Assembly (NCBI GenBank): GCA_026119855.1
Contig: JAOWBW010002218.1
Span: forward strand, 1-64,000
Reading direction: 5' to 3'
DNA: 64,000 nucleotides
Source: Campanula takesimana
Taxonomy: Eukaryota > Streptophyta > Magnoliopsida > Asterales > Campanulaceae
Positions within the stretch are counted from its first letter, which is position 1. Each line of letters opens with the position of its first letter. A program made the translations under genes and the position numbers. Positions 1 through 11,651 of this stretch are shown piece by piece. The notes beneath the pieces are model-generated. The model was not told where the DNA came from. It did no database searches and worked only from the letters and a program-made list of their open reading frames with translations.

Positions 1-1128
1 GTTCAAGAACTTGTTTAAGGTAAGTCTCTTGAGACAAACCAAGGAGTCTTTCGAAACGTTTCCGATAGATTCGAACACCCAGTACGAATTCACTTCACCC
101 ATGTCCTTCATCTCGAAATTTGAGGACAACCACTTCTTAGTAGCTTTCAACAACTCCATATTATTTCCAGCTATTAAGATATCATCCACATAAAGTAAAA
201 GGATAACAAAATCACTTTTAGATCGTTTGAGATAGACACAGTGATCTTCTTCGATCATTACAAATCCATCATTAATGATTGAGTGGTGAAATCTTAAGTA
301 CCACTGCCTGGATGCTTGCTTGAGGCCGTATATGGATCGTTTGAGTTTACAAACTTTGTTTTCACTTCCTTTTACAGTGAAACCCTCAGGTTGATCCATA
401 TAAATCTCTTCATTCAATTCTCCGTTGAGAAAAGCTATTTTTACATCCATTTGCTGAAGTTCTAAGTCCAAACGAGCTACAATAGCTAGAATCAATCTTA
501 TTGAGGCAAAACCTTACTACAGGAGAGAAAGTTTCCTCGTAGTCTATACCTTCTTGTTGAGTATAGCCTTTAGCTACCAAGCGAGCCTTGTATCTTTCAA
601 TGGAACCATCCACTTTGCGTTTGACTCGTAGGATCCACTTATTTCCTACAGTCTTTCGCCCTGGAGGTTAATCAACTAATTCCCAAACATTATTGGTTTT
701 CATTGATTCCATTTCATCATCCATTGCTTTCATCCATTTTTCACTAATAGGTGATGAGATAGCCTCTTTATAGCTTGTGGCTCATCAACATCATGTGCAT
801 CAGCCATGAATGATTCATTTTCGATGTCAAAACGACGTCGAGGAATATGTCCACGCTGACTTTTACGTAAGATAGGCTCTTGAGATTCTTCTTCTAATGG
901 AAGTGTGCTACTCGATTATGGATCCCTCCCACTATCGTTAGGAAGGTGAGGAACTTCTTCCTCTATCTCCATTTGATGAGTAGGTATGCCCACTTCGGGT
1001 TCTTCCATTTCATAAAGTTTAATCTCCCTATCTATTTCACCCATACTAGGGAAATCGTTTTCCAGAAATTCCACATTACGGGACTCAATTTCAGTCAAGC
1101 TTCCATCCGGTCCTTCACCTATAAACAC
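1..1128 (-). pseudogene. copia reverse transcriptase region, frameshifted
   Basis: Minus-strand reading gives RT hallmarks: a YKARLVAKGYTQ-type start near 610-560, then FSPVVR near 525, the YGLKQASRQWY-type segment near 300-340, and the YVDD active-site box near 190-200. The frame is lost near 505-515 just after FSPVVR, and the linker toward integrase (613-1130) is broken by a stop near 915 and a frame change near 1130. The RT would copy element RNA into cDNA in cytoplasmic particles. The C-terminal part is cut by the window edge. Confidence 0.85.
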
Positions 1129-1131
1129 ATA

Positions 1132-1995
1132 TCATTTGGAGTGTTCTGAGTACCTAATGAAGATACACTTTTTACCCCTAGGACCTAATTTCCCGTGCTT
1201 ATCGGAAGTGTTATGTACATAGGCTGCCGATCCCCATGGACGCAGATTTTCCAAAGCTGGTTTTCTGCCCTTCCATAATTCGTATGGGGTGGAACTTACT
1301 GATTTAGAGGGGACACGGTTAAGAATATATGCGGCAGTCAGTAAAGTATCTCCCCATAAACTTATAGGTAGATTTGCTTGTGCCATCATAGATCTAGCCA
1401 TGTCTAGCAATGTCCTATTCCTCCTCTCTGCAACCCCGTTCTGCTGTGGAGTCCTTGGAATAGTTAATTGCCTTTCAATACCTTTTTCATCACAAAGAGC
1501 CTTGAATTGCTCAGACAAATACTCACGTCCACGGTCTGTTCTTAAAGCCTTGATGCTTTTATCTAATTGATTCTCGACAAGGCAAGTATATCGTTTAAAA
1601 CAATCTAATGCCTCGGACTTGTGAGAAAGTAAATATATATGACCAAAGCGTGTGTAGTCATCTATGAATGTGATGAAGTATGAGGCTCCATGCCTTGCCC
1701 TCACGTTCATTGGCCCATAAATATCGGAATGGATTAGTTGCAATGGAAAAGTAGCCCTTACTGATTTTCCAAATGGTTTTCTTGTTGCTTTCCCTGCTAG
1801 GCAACTTTCACAAGTTGGCAATAACACTTTGTTAAGCGAGCCTAATAGACTATCTTTTGCCAACCTGTTCATTCTTTCTTGTCCGATATGCCCTAAGCGA
1901 GCGTGCCAAACAGATGCATCTACGTTGATGCTACTAGAAGATGCCATTAAAGAGAAACAACTTTTATCATTAAACAATGTGTGTTCAACATCCAA
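1132..1995 (-). pseudogene. copia integrase domain (pre-integrase zinc region plus core)
   Basis: A 287-codon open stretch. The N-terminal part has the H-x3-H...C-x2-C pre-integrase signature (WHARLGH ... CESCLAGK). The catalytic core follows, with D in HSDIYG, D in RTDRG and the E in the PQQNGVAERRNR segment, so all three acidic residues of the DDE triad are visible. The core is intact, but the frame does not continue into protease or RT without shifts. Confidence 0.92.
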
Positions 1996-2054
1996 AACAA
2001 GAAAACCATCAACTAGATGTCCAGAACCATAAACAACAGAACCATAACAAATGT

Positions 2055-2354
2055 CTACAGAAGTTCCATGGAAATTACAGCAAATCCTAACTTAAGAAGA
2101 ACAGTAACAGACACAAGATTCCGTCGGATGTTCGGAGCATAGAGAACATCATGTAGCAACAACTTTTGGCCTCCTCGTAGGTCTAATTGGCACGTACCAA
2201 TTCCTTCTACACCATTTCTTGAGTTGTTACCAACATAAATCCACTTTGTACCCCTTGGTACTCGACGGTATTCTTGGAATGCTCCTCGGTCTCTAGTTAT
2301 GTGTTCCGTGGCTCCTGAGTCTAAAGTCCATAAAGGAAAAGAGTCAATGAGCAA
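2055..2354 (-). pseudogene. copia aspartic protease domain
   Basis: The open stretch contains LDSGATEHI near 2300-2330, with the DSG active site intact. It lies between gag and integrase as expected for copia. It would cleave the gag-pol polyprotein. Flanking frame changes disconnect it from both neighbours. Confidence 0.88.
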
Positions 2355-2398
2355 AGCACAACTAGAAACAAAGGTGAAATTAGAGGTAGGGCATCTTT

Positions 2399-3323
2399 TT
2401 ACCTTAGCTGGCTTTTTACATTCAAAAGCCAGGTGACCCAGTTTGCCACAATTGTTGCATTCCTTCTTAGGATCAGGACAGTCACGTGCAAAATGTCATG
2501 TCTTTCCACAATTGTAACATCTCCTCTCAACTTTGTTCTTCCCTTTGCCATTGTTCGCATTACCTTTGCGATTTCCATACTTTGCCTTCTTCGGCACCAA
2601 TCCGCTCCCGTTCCCTTCCTTTGGTCATCACCTCTTCCACGCTTAGACCCAGAAGCTTTACTTGTGCTCGCTTCAGCAGCAAACACTTGAGATGAGGATT
2701 TTGAAGCTGAAAGACGCTCATCCTCCAACTCCAAGTGAGTCTGCACATCGTTAAAGGTCTTAACATGTTCATTGTGGGTGTGGTTCATCACCATGTGATC
2801 CCAGTTACTAGGAAGAGAACGGAGAACAACTTGAACCTGTTGTTCATCTGAAAGAAAGTGCCCCGCAGACTTTAGCTCCCTTATCATGTTTGATATCGCC
2901 CTTAACTACTTCCTCATGGAATCATTAGGACGCTTGCTTGCGTTGTCAAACTTATAGAGAAGTTTCTTCAGCTTCGTAGCCGAAGTTCCTCCAAACTTCT
3001 CTTTTAGGGCAGCCCACATATCTTTGGCAACTGAATATGTCTCATATTCACACATAAGGTCATCTTGCATACTGCTCAAAAGCGTGATTCGAGCCTTGCT
3101 ATTCCGCTTCTTCCAAGCTTTGAACGCAACAAGATTCCTTCTATGTTCACCACGCGGTCCTTTCATCAGTCATAACAGGCTCTTCCATGGAACTTGTCAG
3201 AGTGTCAAGAACTTCTTGTTCTTCAAGGACATATTGGATCTGGCGGTGCCACATATCGTAGTTGTCACCGTCCAATTTGTCACCATGATTTAGCTCAGCA
3301 ATTATGTTATTAACAGAGGTCAT
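2399..3323 (-). pseudogene. copia gag (nucleocapsid) with zinc knuckles, broken
   Basis: Translation starts at an ATG at 3323 and runs through the UBN2/gag-type capsid region. Two CCHC zinc knuckles follow near 2410-2515; the second, ECNNCGKLGHLAFEC, is intact. The first has a TGA near 2496-2498 in place of its glycine codon. Frame changes near 3170, 2900 and 2590 also break it. Gag packages element RNA in virus-like particles. Confidence 0.85.
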
Positions 3324-4472
3324 GATTAGTAACTACATAGAGACAATAACAAAGAGAACATTATTGACACATATATGTTTCATCACTTTATTACAACAAC
3401 AAATGATCATTAAATAATAATCTAACTAAGGATGCGAAACGAAAGGTCACTAAGTTCACAATCAACTTCACATTACCAAAGTCATATCATCATCTAATCA
3501 ATCATTTTCATTGTGTAATATCTTATTTTCTCAAGAGAATGCTTCTTCATCTCTTAAAACTCTTAGGTACATAATAGCAAATTGCGTAGATTTTAGCATA
3601 TAGACCACTTTATGATAAATGCTAATACTATTATGCAACACTTAACATAAGATAAATGCTCCCACTCAACAAAAGCAGATTTCTGATTATCATTGTTAAT
3701 ACATCTCTCGTAATCATTAACAAAACATAATAATCAAACTTATTTTAAGGAACATTAAGAAAATCTGGAAAATTAAACGTCTTCAGAAAATTTCAGAAAA
3801 TCGTAAACTGAAAAACATGGCTTCTGTATATTTTTTTTTTCAGAATTTTCTGACATCGGGAAGACCCCCAAATAGTCCGTAAGTTGACTGGTCACACAGT
3901 TGACCAAAAAGTCAAAGTCAACGAAAATTTTCAAAAAAATACAGAATGTAGAATACTTAAAAACTTACTTTCTGTATTATTTTCATAATTTTCGATATCA
4001 CTAAGACCTCCAAAAATAATTAACAAGATGTAATTATTGACTGCGGGACGGAACGAGTAAAAACAATCTGAGTTCTAGTCTTCTTCTTCTACTTCAGAGT
4101 CCACGGAAAGAATTCCCTTTTTTTACTCACTATGTACAGTACTTAATGCACTACGTATAACACAAAAAAGGGTATACTGTACATCACCAAGAATCACAGT
4201 AACTTTCATCTTCTTCGTCAACGAAAGAAAAAAAACCCTAGAATTTCAAATTTTCAAAACTTTTTCATCTTTAATCCAAAAATCATGAAACAAAATTATG
4301 GAGAAAGCTCTTTTAATCCTCTTTCAAACCATATCAATAATTCATACTAATTCTTAAAGCATGAAAAACGAAAATTAAATCCTTTTAACATGATATGGAA
4401 AGAAAAAAAAACTTCAATCATGGCTTTCACGAAAACATTCAAGATCAAATCCAACAAAGGCTCTGATGCCTA
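3324..4472 (-). other. untranslated leader of the copia element, with primer site
   Basis: About 1.15 kb lies between the LTR end (4473) and the gag ATG (3323), long for a copia leader. It is AT-rich with no long reading frame. The primer-binding site is at 4459-4470 (minus GGCATCAGAGCC), two bases inside the LTR and close to the initiator tRNA-Met complement TGGTATCAGAGC. Confidence 0.7.
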
Positions 4473-4888
4473 TGTAAACTTTAGAGGGATATGAATCACT
4501 TACTTGATTGATTCTTATGCGGAAGCGTGAATCGATACCGTGGATTTTGATCACCGAATTGAACTTGGTACAATACTTCGCAACGTAGGCCGGGAGCGAA
4601 ATCACGAACGGAAATCACCCACAAATTCACAACACTTGTTTGCTCATCTTGACAGCCATGGATGGTTCTAGGAGAGCAAGAGAGAACGGAGGTTTTCGTT
4701 TTTTTGCGTCGTTCACTTTGAACAAAACTGCCGTAGCCCATTAACCCGTGAAAAAATAAAACCGACTTCGTAACTGCTCGTGCGGTTAAACCTTGAATTT
4801 ATTTGTGTTTTATTTTATTATTAAAAACACAACTGGGCTGGAACTTTACTTGGGCCAAGCCATCTTGGGCGGACCATTAATTCCAACA
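4473..4888 (-). repeat. 5' LTR of the copia element, 416 bp
   Basis: On the minus strand it begins TGTTGGAATTAATGG at 4888 and ends AGTTTACA at 4473, directly before the primer site. Short frames inside it are not genes. The next 200 bases (4889-5090) show no recognisable feature. Confidence 0.85.
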
Positions 4889-5090
4889 CGCTTAATTAGC
4901 AAAAAAACTAACTTTTTTCCACTCCATTTAAACGCACCGCTCTACCGAACGAGGCCTTACATCTTGTATTAACGGGTCGTATTTTCACTATATAAGGATT
5001 TTGACCTACTCTTTTTATAGACAATGTTTTGAGATGAAACTCAGATTTTATCATTATATCGTATCATAGTTAACTACTTACATGTGTGAT

Positions 5091-5337
5091 ATGGATGGCC
5101 AAAATCGGTTCCGGGTCCGGTTCGGCATATATGTGACCCTGAATCGACCCGTGCTTACCCCGGTTCCGGTTCTGGTTGGCACAATCCGGTTCCGGTTTGG
5201 CTTCGGTTCCGGTACGGTTCCAGTCCGGTTCCGCCATTTATGTGAACCGTAACCGGCCCGGATGAATGGCGGTTCCGGTTTATTCGCCGGTTTGCTCCGG
5301 TCCCGTGCTTCTCCGGTCCGGTTCCGGTTCCGATTTA
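5091..5337. repeat. degenerate GGTTCCGG repeat block, probable hAT-type MITE remnant
   Basis: It starts GGATGGCCAAAAT, close to the TAGGGATGGCAA end of the hAT elements at 21609 and 40988. It is filled with variants of GGTTCCGG/CCGGTTCC. The right inverted end is missing; the block stops where a truncated Stowaway begins near 5338. Confidence 0.5.
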
Positions 5338-5466
5338 TGGAGGGAATAGTAATGGGTAGTTGTTGTAAGTGTAAAAAGTGAGGTAAGAGAGAGAATTAGT
5401 GAATAGTAGTGGATAATTGTTGTGAATATGACAAATGGGTTTTATTCAATTAAAAAAAAAAATATA

Positions 5467-6024
5467 CTCCCTCCGTCTCAGGTTAGTGTGGACTTCTTTC
5501 CTTTTTCGTCCGTCTCAGATTAGTGTGGATTGACCCAAATAGCAAAAAATCTTTACTATTTCACCAACTCATTCTCTCCCCTATTTTACTTTTACACTCA
5601 CAAACACCAATCAACTTACTATTCCTCCCACTCATTCCCTCTCCTACTCCCTCCGTTTCAAATATATGACGTTTTAGGTGTAAATTTCGTTTCAAAATAC
5701 TTGACGTTTTACTAATCTCAATGTATATTTACTCTTGTTTACCTATAATAACCCTATTCATTAATTACAAGCTTTCTCTTTGTAAGCATTTAACTGTCTA
5801 GGAAATTGGAATCTGTTAGGGGTACAAATGTCTTTTTAATATGTATTAATTGCATTTCTTAATATGTGTGAATAAGTCTAAAACGACATTATTTTGAAAC
5901 AGATGGAGTATTTAATTTTTCATACTCACAGTCACAAACACCACCATCCATTATTTATCTCTCTTACTTTTTCTTAATTTGTGTGCCCAAAATTTTGGTC
6001 CACACTGACTAGAGACGGAGGGAG
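5467..6024. mobile_element. Stowaway MITE (middle), flanked by TA
   Basis: The left end CTCCCTCCGTCTCAGG and right end GACGGAGGGAG are inverted repeats with TA at 5465-5466 and 6025-6026. Subterminal arms pair (GTGTGGAC and GTCCACAC). It is itself interrupted by a third Stowaway. Confidence 0.85.
5647..5908. mobile_element. Stowaway MITE (innermost), flanked by TA
   Basis: The left end CTCCCTCCGTTTCAAA and right end TTTGAAACAGATGGAG are complementary, with TA at 5645-5646 and 5909-5910. It splits the middle element, giving a three-level nest. Confidence 0.85.
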
Positions 6025-6120
6025 TATATAATTTTCATTTAAAGAAAATGTGACTTATCAATGGATAATGGGACACACAAAAGAAAAATTTATGCACATT
6101 GTTATGAGACAGAAAGAGTA

Positions 6121-6374
6121 TTCATTATGTTCTAAAATAATAGTCTCATTTTATATTATTAATTTGATTAACTTTGACCAATGTTTATAATTATTTAATT
6201 ATTACAATTAAATTTAAAATATTGCTATTGATAATATTTTAAATATAATGTAAAAGTAAAAAATATAAATTTCACTTGAATCATCACTCTTTTCTAATCT
6301 TGTTAAAATGTGGGATTATTAAAATTTCACTTACATTCATATTATGAATAATTATTTGGAGAGGGAGAGAGTAG
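6121..6374. repeat. degenerate Stowaway-like fragment
   Basis: It begins ATTCATTATGTTCTAAAAT and ends GGAGAGGGAGAGAGTA, resembling a decayed Stowaway. The arms no longer pair clearly. The stretch from 6375 to 6668 shows nothing I can name beyond short self-complementary runs such as CGAATTTCGATTTCG. Confidence 0.35.
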
Positions 6375-6670
6375 GTCTACCGTTCTCCAGTTCGTTCTTT
6401 AGCACTCTGACCTGACCATATCCCACATAGATTTCCACCTGCCTCCTCCTCCAGCAACTGAGTTGGCTCGGTGCAACTCATTGACTCGTCGACGGCGTGA
6501 CTCGGAAAATTACGAAAAATATATTTTCGGGATCCTCTCAACACGAATTTCGATTTCGTGTGACCGAAACACGATTTCGGAACAAAAATATTTTGACCGA
6601 AATTCAAGAAAAAATAATAATTCAGTGTAAGCAAGTAATTCAGTGTGAGCAAGCACAGAATGGTTACGTA

Positions 6671-6838
6671 CTCGCTCCGTCCCAAAATGATCTTCTCATT
6701 TGTCATATCTCATTGTCTCAAAAGTTCTTCTCATTTTTACAATTTAAGCTTAAAAGTGTATAGACACCACATGGCAAGTGAAACAAGTGTTCGTGTCCTT
6801 AAAAAGTTTGAATAGTCAAAATGTGTTGGGACATGGAG
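6671..6838. mobile_element. Stowaway MITE in the P450 promoter
   Basis: The ends are CTCGCTCCGTCCCAAAATG and GTTGGGACATGGAG, with TA at 6669-6670 and 6839-6840. Internally it resembles the copy at 34398-34572. It lies 114 bp upstream of the P450 start and about 65 bp upstream of the TATA box. Confidence 0.8.
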
Positions 6839-6902
6839 TATTAAACATTTCCCTGCTTTTTAAAAAAAATAAAATAGCCAAAATAATTCACCACTTGAGA
6901 CT

Positions 6903-6910
6903 TATAAATA
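6903..6910 (+). promoter_or_regulatory. TATA box of the P450 gene
   Basis: TATAAATA stands 43 bp before the ATG at 6953, giving a plausible short 5' UTR. It is the only good TATA match between the upstream MITE and the start codon. Confidence 0.55.
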
Positions 6911-6952
6911 GGAACAACTGGTTGAGATATTCATTCATCCCAATTCCCAAAC

Positions 6953-9900
6953 ATGGTGTTCCTTACTTTTGTCTTCTCCTCTTTCCTCTTCTGCTCCTTC
7001 CTTCACTTGCTTACATTATTCCGGCAAAGAAACTCCCTCCCGGCCCAATGGGCCTTCCTCTCATCGGAAACCTCCTCGACATCGGCCAAAACCCCACGAG
7101 GCCCTATCCAAGCTAGCCAAAAAGCACGGCCCGATCATGACCATCCGTCTCGGCTCCACAACAAGTGTGGTCGCCTCGTCTGCCAAGATGGCCCGAGAAA
7201 TACTCCAAAAAAATGACGAGGCGTGTTCGGGACGGATAATCCCCCACGCCGTCAGCGCTCTAAAAGACCCTGACGTGGCAATGGTATGGATATCCGCGCA
7301 CGCCACGTGGCGCAACATCCGTAAGGCGCTCAGCACACGTACTTGACACATCAACATAAGCTCGACACATTGCGGGGCCTACGGCACAAAGTTCTAGGAG
7401 AAATGGTGGATTTCGTTAAAGGCGCGAGCCAAAAAAGTGAAGCTGTAGACATTGGCACCTTAGCTTTCAGTACGGCCTTAAACAAAATGTCAAACACTTG
7501 CATTTCACAAAATGTGACTGATTATAAGTCACAGGATGTAAGAGGGTTTAAGTGTTCCGTGAAGACGATAATGGAAGTTTCTGGAAAGTTCAATATTGCA
7601 GACATCTTTCCTGTTCTTAAGCCATTCGACCCGCAAAACCTACAAACGCGAGGGACGGAGGCTTACGAGTGGTTCGCTGGAGTGACGAATGGATTCATTA
7701 GCGAGAGGCTGCAACATAGGCTATCTGGATTGCCTAGGTTTGGTGATATGTTAGATTCACTTCTTGATTATAGTCAAGAAAATGAGTCAGAATTTACTAT
7801 CAGACATATTAGAGTTCTACTCGAGGTACGTATATATTTCCCATTCGGAACATTTATTTGAACATTCATTTTGGGACGGAGGGTAGCGAAAAGCGTATTT
7901 CTGTTTGGACATTTATTTTGAGACGGAAGGTAGCGAAAACGTTTTTTTAAAATAAAAACAAAGGTATTTTTATGCGCAATTACTCACACAACGATGATGC
8001 TCTCTCATTTATATACACATAGATATATCTATTCACACAGGCAGTACTTATACATCATTAACCATCTAATCTAATGACAACCATTAACACAAGAATTTAA
8101 AAAGTTAGTAATTGCTTAACAAGATAGAATTGAAATTGGAAGCATTGCACGTTTTACTTGCATGTCTTTTACGTACTTTTATATCCACGACCAATTTATG
8201 GAATCGTAGTGATCGATTTTAATCAATTAATGCAACGTACTTATTAGTTTGGACATTAGGATACGTAGTTTCTAAGTTTTTATCAAATAATGCAATATAC
8301 TAAAATTAAAATTAACGACGTTAAAGAGCCTAACGAAACTATAACGTGGCATATGAAATATTATTTGGTTAACAAAGTCAGATTTTTTTCAGGGGGTAAA
8401 AGTGTAGAATTTCGTTAAGAATTAACGAGATTTGTTTACTCCTCCAAGAAAACTAACAAGATTTTCCTCTATCATCAAAATAAACTGGACAACCACCCCA
8501 CCACCACACCCACATATTAACCCTCCGCCACTAACCACCACAACATTTCCGACTACCACCTTGCTACTCTAGCAAAGATCGTCCATTCCTCCATTAAAAC
8601 CCCTCTTTATCTTCACTCATTGAGAAACCCTTCCACCAAAATCAAACCCACTTAAATCTCCAATTTCGAACCATAAATCTGCAATTTTGATCCTTAAATT
8701 TGAGATCTGGGCAAGAAGGTCGAGGTTGGAGGGCGAAGGTCGGAGGGGCGGATGGGGGTGGGGAGAGTGGCGAAGTGGGTGAGGTGGGAAAGTGAAAAGG
8801 GTGGGGGATGGGTAAACTTAAAATCCCATTTGCCGGAAAATATGTGACCGTCGCCGAAAAAAATGGTGAGTAGGGGAAGGATCGCCGGTTTTAATGAAGG
8901 AGGTCTAGGGTTGGGGAAGATAATAGGGAGGGAGTGGGTGTGGCTGTTATGTCTTCAAAGGTTGTTAGTCTTTTTGTTATGTGGTTTACCTATACAGTTA
9001 TTTTTCGTATCCACCATAAGTTTTCGTTAGAAAAGATAACGCCGTTTGTTAAATAATTTGTACATTGCATAAATTGATACACAATAAGCAAGTACGTTGT
9101 CTATTTTCAAAAGTAAGTTGTACGTTGTATTAATTGAATATTAAGACCCGGTAGGTTGCATAGATCAGCTATTTTCCCATTTCAGACTTGGTGTGAGTAT
9201 GGAACACAGTGAAACAGATGTTAAAAACTTACATCAATACTTACTCTTTTTATTATGAGTTTAAATTTAATTTTTGTATCACTTTTGTGTATTTATGATG
9301 CAAAATTTGTTAAGAAATACGGATTATAAATTAATTGGATTTTTTTGGTTTCAGGATTTGTTTCTCGCAGCAACGGAAACTAGCTCAAATACTACTGAAT
9401 GGGCAATGACTGAACTGCTACGCCATCCCAAAGTATTTGCCAAGGTACGGGAAGAAGTCTCTAAAAGCGCAGCGGAGACGGGAGAATTAGACGAAGGTGA
9501 AATTATGGAGTTGCCCTACTTGCACGCGGTCATTAAAGAAACAATGAGACTTCATCTAGCAGTGCCACTTCTCATACCTCACAGAACTGAGATAGATGTT
9601 ACATTGGGTGGTTATCATGTACCTAAGGACACACAAATACTCGTGAACTCGTGGGCCATAGCTCGGGACCCCGAGTATTGGGAAAACCCTACGGCTTTTG
9701 CACCCGAAAGGTTCTTGAATTCTGAAATCGACTATAAGGGTCAACATTTTGAGTTTATTCCATTTGGTTCGGGCCGAAGAATGTGCCCTGGGATTCCTGT
9801 GGCACAAAGGGTTGTGAGTTTGATGATTGCTGCACTTGTGTATCATTTTGATTGGAAACTTCCGCACGGTGTCGAAGAATTAGACATGGATGTTACTTTT

Positions 9901-9960
9901 GGGCTTACGTTACTGAGGGCAAAACCACTTCTTGCTATCCCAGTTGCTCGAGAAATTTGA
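6953..9960 (+). pseudogene. CYP76-like cytochrome P450, two exons, exon 1 frameshifted
   Basis: Exon 1 is 6953-7825, the phase-0 intron 7826-9354 (GTACGT...TTTCAG), exon 2 9355-9960. Exon 2 is open and contains the oxygen-binding region AATETS (usual AGTDT), ExxR as KETMR, the FAPERF segment and heme loop PFGSGRRMCPG with its cysteine. Exon 1 has the N-terminal membrane anchor, the KLPPGPMGLPLIGN hinge and the SRS1 region, but needs three frame changes: in 6953-7030, at 7092-7095 (a C run one base short) and near 7335-7345. Each fits loss of one base. As read, translation stops early. CYP76 enzymes are ER-anchored and oxidise terpenoids and other specialised metabolites with CPR as electron donor. 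A canonical GT...AG intron and a near-intact exon 2 suggest a recent pseudogene or assembly indels. The family call rests on motif context; the substrate cannot be told. Confidence 0.82.
7826..9354 (+). other. P450 intron with insertion debris
   Basis: The 1.5-kb intron sits at the phase-0 position usual for CYP76 (just before DLFxA). Stowaway-end fragments GGGACGGAGGG and GAGACGGAAGG occur at 7872-7932. Between about 8330 and 9060, a C-rich half (8490-8640) and a G-rich half (8705-8960) look like a foreign insertion, but I find no clear inverted ends. Confidence 0.5.
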
Positions 9961-10205
9961 AATCTGGTTTTTTTTCGAAAAAGAATATGTATTGAATGAT
10001 ACGTTTACATAGTAACGAGTGAAAATCACACGGTAATAAAGTCCAATTTGCTTGGGTATGTATATTGTATGTTGTCATGTAATTGTTCTTTGATTTACTA
10101 TAGGTCTATATTTATGTACACCATTGATTGTACTCCCTCCATGCATCTCAAATTATATGTCCACATTTTTTTAGTCCATCCCAGAGATATGTCCACTTTC
10201 AAAAA

Positions 10206-11651
10206 TGAGTAAACTGCTTTTCTGCCCCTCGTACTATGGCCCCAACATCAGTTTAACATCTGTACTGCCGAAACAACAAATGTATGATGCGTACTATAGT
10301 TTTATTAGCAAAATTAACCAAAATACTATTCAGTCGTTAACTTTTTCTAACACACGTTATTTTTTCTAACGAGCATTAATTTATTTTAACGGATGTTAAT
10401 AATTTAACTGAAACTATAAACCTTTTTACATATCAGTCATTTTCGTTAAAATTATCTACATCTGCCACAATAACCACCCAAACACCATCCTCACCAATGT
10501 CATCTTAACCACCACCGGCAAGCAGCACACCACCACCGGCATCCGGCAGTGGAAGTACAAAGAGAGAACAACCGGATCTACAGAAAAAAGGGAGAAGGCG
10601 TCGCCGGAGGTCGGAGAGGAGTGAGTCGCCGCAGGTGGAAGGAAAGGGTCACCGACGGTGGAGTGGGGTCACCGAGTTGTTCAATGTGAAGGGAGATATT
10701 CGGATCTGGTCAGATCTAGCCAGATCTGATCGGAGATCGGGGTAGGTAGATGGTCGCCGGGATTGATAGAAAGGAAAGGTCGTCGGAGTGGGGAAGGTAA
10801 TGGTCGTCGGAGATTGGGACGATGGGGAGCCTCTGGCAGTGGAAGTATAGAGAGAGAATGCGAGATAGACGAAGGCGAGAGAGAAGAAGACGGTCGGAGG
10901 CAGAGTAGGTTGGCTAGGAACAAGCGATCGGAACAGTGGTCGATGGGGGAGGGCTCACCGGAGGTGGGGAAAGCTCGCCGGAGGAGGGGAAGGCTCGCCG
11001 GAGGAGGTGGGGTAGTGGAGAGAGAAAGAGACGGTCTGTTGCTGTGTTGAATGAGAGGATGGGGAAGGGTGGGTGGTTTTATTTAGATAAGGGGTAGTTT
11101 CGGGATTTAGAGGTGGTAATGGACTATACTCCCTCCGTCCCATTTCAAATTGCAAATACTAGGTGTACACGGGAATTAAGAAAAAAGTAAAAAATGTGAT
11201 GTGTTGTGAGTGTAGATAGTTGGTTAGGAGTGAAAAAGTGGGTAGAGAATAGTAAGTGGGTTAGTTAATGTGAGTATGAGAAGTGGGACCCACTAATTAA
11301 AAAGTATTAAAAAAAATCCATTTAAGGATTTTACAATTTTAGTTGGGACACCCAAAATGGTAAATTTTGCAATTTGAAATGGGACGGATGGAGTATGGTA
11401 TTTTATTTTTAACGAAAATGACTAATATGTAAAAAAGTTTATAGTTTCAGTTAAATTATTAACATCCGTTAAAATAAATTAATGCTCGTTAGAAAAAATA
11501 ACGTGTGTTAGAAAAAGTTAACGACTGAATAGTATTTTGGTTAATTTTGCTAATAAAACTATAGTACGCATCATACATTTGTTGTTTCAGCAGTACGGAT
11601 GTTAAATTGATGTTGGAGCCATAGTACGAGGGGCAGAAAAGCAGTTTACTC
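10206..11651. mobile_element. Mutator-like element (non-autonomous), 9-bp TSD
   Basis: Long TIRs of about 250 bp pair 10206-10455 with 11400-11651, beginning GAGTAAACTGC and ending GCAGTTTACTC. The flanking TSD TTTCAAAAA lies at 10197-10205 and 11652-11660. The interior (10480-11100) is GC-rich, with purine-rich runs and short open frames but no recognised protein; it may hold captured host DNA. No transposase is present. A Stowaway sits in its right part. Confidence 0.88.
11129..11393. mobile_element. Stowaway MITE inside the MULE
   Basis: The ends are CTCCCTCCGTCCCATTTC and GAAATGGGACGGATGGAG with TA on both sides. It is the third level of a Stowaway > MULE > Stowaway nest. Confidence 0.85.

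Larger units (their letters stand above)
1..4888 (-). mobile_element. Ty1/copia LTR retrotransposon, decayed, cut by window start
   Basis: Read on the minus strand, the order is LTR (4888-4473), primer site, long leader, gag, protease, integrase, reverse transcriptase; this is the copia order with integrase before RT. RNase H and the 3' LTR lie outside the window. Several frameshifts and in-frame stops break gag-pol, so this copy cannot make its own proteins. The LTR starts TGTTGGAATT and ends TTTACA. The outer TSD cannot be tested because only one end is present. Confidence 0.93.
5338..6118. mobile_element. Stowaway MITE (outermost of three), 5' truncated
   Basis: Its two arms (5338-5464 and 6027-6118) match the two halves of the complete MITE at 37663-37920. 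The right end reads TTATGAGACAGAAAGAG followed by TA. The left end is missing. A second Stowaway sits in the middle. Confidence 0.72.

Noticed and set aside
946..2032. Plus-strand frames opposite the copia pol
   Set aside because: Shadows of the minus-strand integrase and linker; no family signature.
4414..4741. Minus-strand frames in the first LTR
   Set aside because: They lie within the 416-bp LTR and its leader; no protein signature.
10681..11155. Overlapping open frames on both strands in the GC-rich MULE core
   Set aside because: Low-complexity Arg/Gly or Pro/Ser products on either strand, no motif; kept only as possible captured DNA.
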